From assembly GCA_002410125.1 (NCBI GenBank), contig DHQH01000024.1, forward strand, positions 1 through 5,106: a DNA stretch of 5,106 bases. The letters run 5' to 3'. How positions within the stretch are numbered: position 1 is the stretch's first letter; the number at the start of each line of letters is the position of its first letter. Below the pieces are notes generated by a model, which did not search any database, was not told where the DNA came from, and saw only the letters and a list, made by a program, of their open reading frames with translations. Shown here in pieces: positions 1 through 5,106 of this stretch. This DNA is from Alphaproteobacteria bacterium UBA5343 (GTDB lineage Bacteria > Pseudomonadota > Alphaproteobacteria > RF32 > UBA5343). The position numbers and the translations under genes were made by a program.

Positions 1-577
1 TTTTCTGTGGGATGTTGTGAGATTTGTAAAATTCTTCTTTTTCACCAGTATGGGCCATTGATTCAATTACGGGATGGCCTACAAAATAAGTATCTAAATT
101 GTAAGGTGTAAAATATTTTGGTTCATTTGGAAGAAGACATAATAAAGCATCTACATATTTATGCATAGTTTTAGCTCGACCTTTTTTCCAAGCCCAAACT
201 TGTGGTGCAACATAATGAATTTGTGGAATATTTAAATCTCTTTTTTTAAGTTCTTTATTCACTCTGCCTGTAAAGCCCCAAGAATCAATAGTGATGATTA
301 CATCAGGTTTTTTTTCTTCAATATCTTTAACTGTTTCTTTTATTCTTCTTAGAACTCTTGGAATGGATGGAATTACTTCTAGTAAACCCATTACAGATAA
401 ATCGGTGATATTAAATAATGATTTTAACCCCTGCTCTTTTAAAGCATCGCCACCAATACCTGCGAATCTGACATTGTTGCCAGTTGCTTGTTTTAGGGCT
501 TTTAAGAGTCTGGCACCTAGCATATCACCTGATGGCTCACCAGTTACAATATAAACAAATGGACGATTATCTGCCAT
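1..577 (-). CDS. lpxB: Lipid-A-disaccharide synthase LpxB, N-terminal half (gene runs off the window)
   Basis: LpxB is a peripheral inner-membrane glycosyltransferase (family GT19). It condenses lipid X with UDP-2,3-diacylglucosamine to give the beta-1,6-linked tetra-acyl disaccharide 1-phosphate plus UDP. The ATG at 577 opens 192 codons without a stop, about half of the usual length near 380-390, so the 3' part with the C-terminal nucleotide-binding fold lies beyond position 1. Family landmarks in order are TGEPSGD at residues 12-18, IGG at 41-43, MGLLEV at 63-68, IDSWGF at 97-102, YVAPQVWAW at 122-130 and FVGHPV at 165-170. Asp98 matches the essential Asp98 of E. coli and Haemophilus LpxB in number and context, but the residues after it (SWGF) differ from the E. 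coli APDF. The start is supported by AAGGA (587-591) nine bases upstream. The gene follows lpxI after 16 nt and is probably co-transcribed with it. Confidence 0.95.
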   Translation of the reverse strand, partial: MADNRPFVYIVTGEPSGDMLGARLLKALKQATGNNVRFAGIGGDALKEQGLKSLFNITDLSVMGLLEVIPSIPRVLRRIKETVKDIEEKKPDVIITIDSWGFTGRVNKELKKRDLNIPQIHYVAPQVWAWKKGRAKTMHKYVDALLCLLPNEPKYFTPYNLDTYFVGHPVIESMAHTGEKEEFYKSHNIPQK

Positions 578-593
578 TACCTATATTCCTTAT

Positions 594-1439
594 CTATAAA
601 TATTCTTCTGGATTAATACCAATTATGAACATTTTATATTTATTAGCGAGTTTGACGATTTCTTCTTTATTAATGATTAAAGAATTATTCTCGTGAACGG
701 CAATTCCTTTAAATCCTGAATTGTGAGCTACTTCTATAGTCTTTACACCAATAGTTGGAAGATCAGCTCTTACATCTTGTTCTGGCTTTCTAATTTTAAC
801 TAGAATAGGAGATTTACCTTTTCTTTTGTAAGAAAAACAACGTCTAATTAATTCATCAGTGCCCTCAATTGCTTCTAAACCTAGGGCTAAGCCATTTTGA
901 ATTACTACTGATTGTCCAACATCAAGTTTACATATAGCTGTTGCTAACTCTACACCTTTTTTAATATCTTCAATATCATCTCTATTTGGTTTGGTTTTGG
1001 TGATTATACCTTTTGACATTAAAATTTCTGGTAGCACTTCGTGAATTCCTCTTACTGTAAAACCATCAGATTCTAAATCTTTAATTAAGGATCTTAGCAT
1101 TCCGTCATCACCCTTGGATTTCATACCAAGTTTCATAAAGAATTTGGTAGTAGTCAAATCAGGAACAAGATCGCCCAGAGTTGGTCTTTTGATAGTTCCA
1201 ATCATTACTACATCTTCACAATGTTTTTCTTTTAGGAGTTTGAAACCTGTGCCAGCTTCACCAATTCTGATAAATTTATGACTGATATTTGGGTCAATAT
1301 CTATGATTAGATTTTCATCAGCATTACCTTTGATTGCCAATACAAAAAAAGGTCGCTCAGTTGCAATGCAATGTTTAATTAACATTGCTGGAATTTCTCC
1401 GCCACCTGCTATGATACCTAATTTTCTCATGTTATGCAC
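594..1439 (-). CDS. lpxI: UDP-2,3-diacylglucosamine pyrophosphatase LpxI (DUF1009 family)
   Basis: LpxI hydrolyses UDP-2,3-diacylglucosamine to lipid X and UMP, the fourth step of lipid A synthesis. It replaces the unrelated LpxH in most alphaproteobacteria and was characterised in Caulobacter. The product has 281 residues, the normal length. Its N-terminal part carries the family opening KLGIIAGGGEIP (residues 6-17), GTIKRP (81-86) and GDDGMLRSLI (110-119). The C-terminal DUF1009 domain has VVIQNGLALGLEAIEGTDE (178-196), then ADLPTIG (225-231) and GFKGIAVH (242-249). Asp226 in ADLPTIG is probably the equivalent of the catalytic Asp225 of the Caulobacter enzyme; that match is inferred by context. 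The first codon of the open frame is GTG at 1439, with an in-frame ATG three codons later at 1430. The only Shine-Dalgarno-like AAGG is 8 nt from the GTG and 17 nt from the ATG, so I chose GTG. The stop is TAG. The position between lpxA and lpxB supports the assignment. Confidence 0.94.
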   Translation of the reverse strand: MHNMRKLGIIAGGGEIPAMLIKHCIATERPFFVLAIKGNADENLIIDIDPNISHKFIRIGEAGTGFKLLKEKHCEDVVMIGTIKRPTLGDLVPDLTTTKFFMKLGMKSKGDDGMLRSLIKDLESDGFTVRGIHEVLPEILMSKGIITKTKPNRDDIEDIKKGVELATAICKLDVGQSVVIQNGLALGLEAIEGTDELIRRCFSYKRKGKSPILVKIRKPEQDVRADLPTIGVKTIEVAHNSGFKGIAVHENNSLIINKEEIVKLANKYKMFIIGINPEEYL

Positions 1440-1444
1440 ACTTA

Positions 1445-2236
1445 TTACCTTGCTGAACAGAATTTACGATGAGTATCTTTTTTGATAAACTCAATAATAT
1501 TTTTAATATATTCATTATTATTATATTCTTTTTCAACTTTTTCTAATGCTTCATGCATCGTTAACTCTGATTTGAATAAAAGATTATAGACAGTTCTGAT
1601 TGATGATAGACCTGATTTATCAACACCGCTTCTTTTTAAACCTACAACATTCAAGCCTGCTAGTTTTGCTCTATCACCAATTGCCATACCGTAAGGAATA
1701 ACATCTCTTTCAACACCAGTCATACCACCGACCATTGCTTTAGTCCCGATACGACAGAATTGGTGAACAGCTGAATTACCACCTAAGATGCAACCATCTT
1801 CTAGAGTTACATGACCTGCAATTACGGCATTATTGGTCATAATAACATTATTGCCAACTACACAATCATGAGCAACATGAGAATTAACCATAAATAGACC
1901 ATTATCACCAACAATTGTGATACATTCTTCTGTAAGTGGTGTACCTAAATGCATTGTTACATGCTCTCTGATTACATTATTTTTCCCAATTATTAATTTT
2001 GCATCTTTGTTATCCATATGAGATAAATGTTGAGCACCAGCTCCTAGAGTTGCAAATGGAAAAACTCTTGTACCATCACCAATTGTAGTGTTGCCCATTA
2101 TTGCAACATTTGAAACTAATTCTACATTTTCGCCAATGATTGCATTTTTACTAACTGTGCAAAATGGTCCTATTTTTGCTGATTTTGCTATTTTTGCACC
2201 TTTTTCAATAACAGATGATGGGTGAATATTTGTCAT
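1445..2236 (-). CDS. lpxA: UDP-N-acetylglucosamine acyltransferase LpxA
   Basis: LpxA transfers a (R)-3-hydroxyacyl chain from acyl carrier protein to the 3-OH of UDP-GlcNAc in the cytoplasm, the first step of lipid A synthesis; the enzyme is a homotrimer of left-handed parallel beta-helices. The 263-residue product (E. coli 262) begins NIHPSSVIEKGAKI and has hexapeptide repeats through about residue 185, followed by a helical tail with the family signature GLNVVGLKRSG (194-204). NSHVAHDC (118-125) holds His123, the counterpart of the catalytic base His125 of E. coli; His96, His120, His142 and His158 match other conserved active-site histidines. The position of the E. coli acyl-chain ruler Gly173 is Gly171 here, which suggests room for a long (about C14) hydroxyacyl chain; the actual chain length is an inference. 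The ATG has AAGGA (2244-2248) 7 nt upstream. It is the first gene after a terminator, so it probably starts a new transcript with lpxI and lpxB. Confidence 0.97.
   Translation of the reverse strand: MTNIHPSSVIEKGAKIAKSAKIGPFCTVSKNAIIGENVELVSNVAIMGNTTIGDGTRVFPFATLGAGAQHLSHMDNKDAKLIIGKNNVIREHVTMHLGTPLTEECITIVGDNGLFMVNSHVAHDCVVGNNVIMTNNAVIAGHVTLEDGCILGGNSAVHQFCRIGTKAMVGGMTGVERDVIPYGMAIGDRAKLAGLNVVGLKRSGVDKSGLSSIRTVYNLLFKSELTMHEALEKVEKEYNNNEYIKNIIEFIKKDTHRKFCSAR
1448..1451 (-). promoter_or_regulatory. Ribosome binding site of lpxI inside the end of lpxA
   Basis: AAGG on the minus strand lies in the last two sense codons of lpxA (GCA AGG, then the TAA stop), 8 nt before the GTG at 1439. It is too far (17 nt) from the alternative ATG at 1430, so it favours the GTG start. 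Because the site is covered by ribosomes finishing lpxA, translation of the two genes is probably coupled; this is inferred from the spacing. Confidence 0.55.
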
Positions 2237-2270
2237 TTAATTATCCTTATTTATAAAATATTTTCTATTT

Positions 2271-2299
2271 AATATAGTAGCAATAGAGCCATTTGTATA
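2271..2299 (-). promoter_or_regulatory. Candidate promoter for lpxA-lpxI-lpxB
   Basis: On the minus strand a TATACA box (2294-2299, four of six matches to TTGACA) is followed after exactly 17 nt by TATATT (2271-2276, five of six matches to TATAAT). Transcription would start near 2264, leaving a leader of about 28 nt that contains the AAGGA ribosome binding site of lpxA. The location between the fabZ terminator and lpxA is where a promoter would be needed. The surrounding DNA is very AT-rich, so chance matches are common. A weaker alternative is TTGCTA (2278-2283) with TATTTT 17 nt later, which would start transcription very near the ribosome binding site. Confidence 0.35.
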
Positions 2300-2381
2300 G
2301 AATATTTACACATAAAGAACGGTAAACTTTTACTAAAGAATGTTACAACCAAATTTGTTTAGCATTATTAGAAGCATATAT

Positions 2382-2414
2382 AAAGAAAAGGGAGCTAACA
2401 GCTCCCTTTTCTTT
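2382..2414 (-). terminator. Rho-independent terminator after fabZ, potentially bidirectional
   Basis: The arms 2382-2396 (AAAGAAAAGGGAGCT) and 2400-2414 are perfectly complementary over 15 bp around a 3-nt loop. Read on the minus strand, the GC-rich core GGGAGCT-GTT-AGCTCCC is followed by TTTTCTTT and then ATATAT, the classic stem plus U-tract. It begins 18 nt past the fabZ stop codon. Read on the plus strand, the same stem is followed by a longer T-rich run (to 2422), so it could also stop transcription from the other side, although no plus-strand gene is visible. It should end the bamA-lpxD-fabZ transcript. Confidence 0.85.
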
Positions 2415-2432
2415 TGTTTTTTATGAAAAAGA

Positions 2433-2894
2433 TTATTTATCTTCTTCTGAAATCATCGCTGTGAATTCTGCTTGAGAAACAACTGCTCCATCAACTTTAC
2501 ATTCACCTTTGAATTTCCATAATCTTCCACGACCAGAGATTTTTTCAATATGAATTTTTAGTTGATCACCTGGAGTTACAGGTTTTCTGAATTTAACAGC
2601 ATCAATTGTCATGAAATAAACATTGATTTTTTTATCGCCAACTTTGTCTTGGTTAGCTGCAATTACTGTTGCACCAGCTGCTTGAGCCATTGCCTCTACT
2701 TGTAATACACCTGGCATAATTGGGTTGCCTGGGAAATGACCTTGGAAAAATTCTTCGTTCATAGTAACATTTTTAGTTCCAACAGCTTTTTCACCATCTT
2801 CAACGATTTCTAGTCTATCAACTAATAAAAATGGATATCTATGTGGTAATAGATCCATAATTTGGGTTACTGTATAAACTTTATTCTCACTCAT
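2433..2894 (-). CDS. fabZ: (3R)-hydroxyacyl-[acyl-carrier-protein] dehydratase FabZ
   Basis: FabZ dehydrates (3R)-hydroxyacyl-ACP to trans-2-enoyl-ACP in the elongation cycle of type II fatty acid synthesis, as a soluble hot-dog-fold enzyme. The 153-residue product is of normal family length (about 150). It shows LLPHRYPFLLVDR (15-27) and the active-site stretch GHFPGNPIMPGVLQVEAMAQ (52-71), in which His53 and Glu67 are the catalytic pair; DAVKFRKPVTPGD (98-110) is the second conserved block. The ATG at 2894 is preceded by GAAAGG (2905-2910) with 10 nt between. It lies 24 nt after lpxD. Clustering with lpxD and lpxA is widespread and makes sense because FabZ competes with the lipid A acyltransferases for hydroxyacyl-ACP. 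It is the last gene before the terminator at 2382-2414. Confidence 0.97.
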   Translation of the reverse strand: MSENKVYTVTQIMDLLPHRYPFLLVDRLEIVEDGEKAVGTKNVTMNEEFFQGHFPGNPIMPGVLQVEAMAQAAGATVIAANQDKVGDKKINVYFMTIDAVKFRKPVTPGDQLKIHIEKISGRGRLWKFKGECKVDGAVVSQAEFTAMISEEDK

Positions 2895-2918
2895 TGTTGT
2901 TTTACCTTTCTATTTTTC

Positions 2919-3929
2919 TTACTTTTTTAGCATTTTCTTTAGCATAATTGATTGCTTCATAAATTGTTTTATTGGTTGAGCTGGCATTCCCATTACTGAT
3001 TTACCTGCTTCTATATTTTGGATTACTCCTGATTGAGCTGCAACTTGCACTCCATCACCTATATTTATATGGTCTGATACCCCTGCTTGACCTGCTAATA
3101 CAACAAAGTTTCCTAATTTGGAACTACCAGCAACCCCTACTTGGGCAATTATGATACAACCATAACCAATTTCAACATTATGTGCTATATGTACCATATT
3201 ATCTATTTTTGTAAAGTCTCCAATTATTGTATCTTTTATTGCACCTCTATCAATAACAGAATTAGCTCCAACTTCTACATCATTACCTATTATTACTCTA
3301 CCTAATTGCTTAATTCTATAGTGACCTGTTGCTTGCATAACAAGGCCATAACCCTCTTGCCCTATTTTAGCTCCATCGAATATATAAGAATTAGTTCCGA
3401 TAATACAATGAGACAGGCTAACGTTTGAACAAATTTTTGCAAAAGCTCCAATCTGTACACCTTTTTTAATAACAGCATGATGTTCGATGATAGAATTATC
3501 ACCAATTTCAACTCCATCTTCAATGACTACAAAATCACCAATATGGCAATTTTTACCAATCTTAGCAGTTTTTGAAATTGATGCTTTATCTGATATAGTT
3601 GGATTTTCAATTTCGTAAGGATAGAATTTTCTTGCGATTTTTGCATAAGATAATCTTGGATTTTTAGAGATTAATACCTTTGTCCCTTTTGGCATATTAC
3701 CTGCAAAGTCTTTAGTAGTTATGCATAATTTTGCCTTAATATTAGGAAGTTCGGTAACCATTTTTTTATCATTAAAATAACAAAGCTCAGTATCACTTGC
3801 CATATCCATAGATGAAATATCAGTTATTTTTTCATCTAAATTTATATCTCCACAAATTTCCATATCATCAAATGATAAGATTTCTTTTACAGAAAATGGC
3901 CCTTTGTTATCGTAAAATCTATTATCCAT
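2919..3929 (-). CDS. lpxD: UDP-3-O-(3-hydroxyacyl)glucosamine N-acyltransferase LpxD
   Basis: LpxD adds the second (R)-3-hydroxyacyl chain, from ACP to the 2-amino group of UDP-3-O-acylglucosamine, the third step of lipid A synthesis. The 336 residues (E. coli 341) divide into an N-terminal uridine-binding domain (about 10-105, with the ISSMDMASDTELCYFN stretch at 38-53), a left-handed beta-helix of hexapeptide repeats (about 108-305) and a C-terminal helix (316-336) with the MGMPAQP motif at 313-319. His250 in VHIAHNVEIG (246-255) corresponds to the catalytic His239 of E. coli. The segment QEGYGL (191-196) is a typical LpxD loop. The ATG at 3929 has AGGA (3937-3940) 7 nt upstream, inside the 14-nt gap after bamA. 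This short gap means LpxD is almost certainly expressed from the bamA transcript, and no skp/ompH gene lies between them. Confidence 0.96.
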   Translation of the reverse strand: MDNRFYDNKGPFSVKEILSFDDMEICGDINLDEKITDISSMDMASDTELCYFNDKKMVTELPNIKAKLCITTKDFAGNMPKGTKVLISKNPRLSYAKIARKFYPYEIENPTISDKASISKTAKIGKNCHIGDFVVIEDGVEIGDNSIIEHHAVIKKGVQIGAFAKICSNVSLSHCIIGTNSYIFDGAKIGQEGYGLVMQATGHYRIKQLGRVIIGNDVEVGANSVIDRGAIKDTIIGDFTKIDNMVHIAHNVEIGYGCIIIAQVGVAGSSKLGNFVVLAGQAGVSDHINIGDGVQVAAQSGVIQNIEAGKSVMGMPAQPIKQFMKQSIMLKKMLKK

Positions 3930-3943
3930 TATTTATTCCTAAT

Positions 3944-5106
3944 TTAAAATTTAGTACCAAAATTAACTCTAAAAGTTTCAGTATCGTCATAATCTTCTTT
4001 AACAACAGGGAAAGCAATATCTAGATTGATTTGTCCCATTGGAGAATCCCATATAAGACCTGTACCAACAGATACTCTTGGTTTTGATGAATAATCAACA
4101 TCTGAACCTATACCATCTGGTTTACCTAACATACCAACATCAGTAAATAACTTACCTTTAATCCCGGTTTCTTTTGAAAGACCAATTGGGAAATTAGCTT
4201 CTGCACCTGTATATAATTTCCAGTTTCCACCTAAAGCATCCCCCGTTACAGAATCTCTTGCCCCTATACCAGCAACAGAAAAGCCTCTCATATCATATCC
4301 TCCCATTTGATATCTTTGGGTTAGGTTTACATTATTACTACCATACCCATATACATAACCAGCATCACCATAAATCTTAAATACTGATTCATCGCCAATT
4401 GGAAAATATTTTGCAGCCTTTATTTCTGGTCTTACGAATTTGTTATCGCCACCTAGACCTGCTACATCAAAACCAAAGGATGTGAAATAACCATCAGTTG
4501 GATTACTTCTTCTATTTCTTTTATCATATGTAAAAGTTTGAGAAATCATTGATGTTGTTGATTTACCAGCTTGGTTTTTAATATAATTAGAAGCATTAGA
4601 GTCAACATCTGAAATTTCGTCTTCTGTATATACATATTTTAAATCATGAGATAATTCTTTGGAGTATTTCCAACCAGACCTTAGAGCAAAACCAGCAGTA
4701 TCTTTATCATATGAGGATTCATCTTGATAATCTTGTGATCTTTTAAAAATATCAAAACCTGCATTTACTTTTCTATCCATAAAATATGGTTCAGTAAAGT
4801 TAATATCAAATTCTGATGTTCTACCTGACACTGCCATATCCATATTTATTTTTTGCCCCTTACCAAGTAGGTTATTTTCTGAAATACCTGTTCTTAATAA
4901 TGGACCATTTATGCTTGACCAACCAGCACCTATTGAGAATGCTCCTGTTGGTTTTTCTTCTACATCAACTTTAATATTAGTTTTATCTGGGTAATTTGAT
5001 GGTTCCGTTTTAATATTAACACTATTAAAGTAATGCAAGTCTTCAATATTATTTCTAGACTTCCTAAGTTTAGCTGTATTGAAAGCATCAGGCAGCTTGC
5101 CGACAT
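3944..5106 (-). CDS. bamA: Outer membrane protein assembly factor BamA, C-terminal part (gene enters from outside the window)
   Basis: BamA is the Omp85-family core of the BAM complex, which folds and inserts beta-barrel proteins into the outer membrane. The frame is open from the window edge for 386 residues to the TAA at 3944, about half of a full BamA; the 5' end with the signal peptide and most POTRA domains is missing. The first 40 or so visible residues fit the end of the last POTRA domain (DAFNTAKLRKSR, then LHYFNSVNIK), followed by VDVEEKPTG and the 16-strand barrel beginning at GAFSIGAGWSS. The lid-loop motif is MRGF (coded at 4280-4291), matching the V/MRGF seen across Omp85 proteins, followed by GIGARD. 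The protein ends FRVNFGTKF with the terminal phenylalanine expected of outer-membrane barrels. The TTG at 5038 is an internal leucine codon, since family-like sequence continues upstream of it. It is followed directly by lpxD. Confidence 0.95.
   Translation of the reverse strand, partial: VGKLPDAFNTAKLRKSRNNIEDLHYFNSVNIKTEPSNYPDKTNIKVDVEEKPTGAFSIGAGWSSINGPLLRTGISENNLLGKGQKINMDMAVSGRTSEFDINFTEPYFMDRKVNAGFDIFKRSQDYQDESSYDKDTAGFALRSGWKYSKELSHDLKYVYTEDEISDVDSNASNYIKNQAGKSTTSMISQTFTYDKRNRRSNPTDGYFTSFGFDVAGLGGDNKFVRPEIKAAKYFPIGDESVFKIYGDAGYVYGYGSNNVNLTQRYQMGGYDMRGFSVAGIGARDSVTGDALGGNWKLYTGAEANFPIGLSKETGIKGKLFTDVGMLGKPDGIGSDVDYSSKPRVSVGTGLIWDSPMGQINLDIAFPVVKEDYDDTETFRVNFGTKF

Noticed and set aside
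308..315. Run of eight A on the coding strand inside lpxB, a possible slippage or frameshift site.
   Set aside because: The frame is intact across it (EEKKPD) and such runs are expected in AT-rich genes; nothing suggests programmed slippage.
291..696. Overlapping plus-strand open frames opposite lpxB and the end of lpxI (291-554 and 484-696).
   Set aside because: They are antisense to well-supported lpxB and lpxI, have no family-like sequence, and the second would cross the lpxI-lpxB junction. They are shadow frames.
1303..1485. Plus-strand open frame of 60 codons opposite the lpxA-lpxI junction.
   Set aside because: It has no recognisable protein features and is fully covered by minus-strand coding sequence with conserved motifs.
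2972..3154. Plus-strand open frame rich in leucine, resembling a small membrane protein.
   Set aside because: The leucine-rich composition comes from reading the antisense of the hexapeptide repeats of lpxD; there is no independent support.
2919..3929. Long imperfect internal repeats in lpxD and lpxA.
   Set aside because: They are explained by the isoleucine-glycine hexapeptide repeats of the left-handed beta-helix fold and are not DNA-level repeats.
3812..4024. Plus-strand open frame spanning the lpxD-bamA junction.
   Set aside because: It is antisense to two confident genes and low in complexity, with no sign of coding constraint.
3944..5038. A separate, shorter outer-membrane protein gene starting at the TTG at 5038.
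   Set aside because: The frame stays open to the window edge, and the upstream residues (DAFNTAKLRKSR) fit the last POTRA domain of BamA, so the TTG is an internal leucine codon.

Overview
The window is an AT-rich piece (roughly one third G+C by eye) of a Gram-negative chromosome. It holds the outer-membrane and lipid A gene cluster, and every gene reads on the minus strand. In order of transcription the genes are bamA (3' part only), lpxD, fabZ, lpxA, lpxI and lpxB (5' part only). An LpxI-type (DUF1009) UDP-diacylglucosamine pyrophosphatase sits between lpxA and lpxB in place of the enterobacterial LpxH. Together with the style of the LpxB sequence, this points to an alphaproteobacterium, perhaps from one of the AT-rich lineages. 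Genus or family cannot be fixed from this window.

Layout from high to low coordinates: 5106-3944 is the end of the last POTRA domain and the whole beta-barrel of BamA. After a 14-nt gap comes lpxD (3929-2919), then after 24 nt fabZ (2894-2433). The 196-nt gap at 2237-2432 is the only sizeable intergenic space. It holds a perfect 15-bp hairpin with T-rich flanks on both strands (terminator) and, nearer lpxA, a plausible sigma-70-like promoter. Then follow lpxA (2236-1445), lpxI (start about 1439, stop at 594, only 5 nt after lpxA) and lpxB (577 to beyond position 1). The cluster therefore looks like two transcription units, (…bamA)-lpxD-fabZ and lpxA-lpxI-lpxB(…).

The genes form one pathway. 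LpxA adds the 3-O-hydroxyacyl chain to UDP-GlcNAc. LpxC (not in the window) deacetylates the product and LpxD adds the N-linked hydroxyacyl chain. LpxI cleaves the product to lipid X plus UMP, and LpxB joins lipid X to UDP-diacylglucosamine to give the tetra-acylated disaccharide. FabZ draws on the same hydroxyacyl-ACP pool for phospholipid synthesis, and BamA inserts outer-membrane barrel proteins. The catalytic residues I could check are present in every gene, and no frameshift, insertion sequence, tRNA, CRISPR array or mobile element is visible. This is a conserved housekeeping region. I found no evidence of an undescribed system; the points worth a second look are the operon-splitting terminator, the GTG start of lpxI and a variant active-site motif in LpxB.
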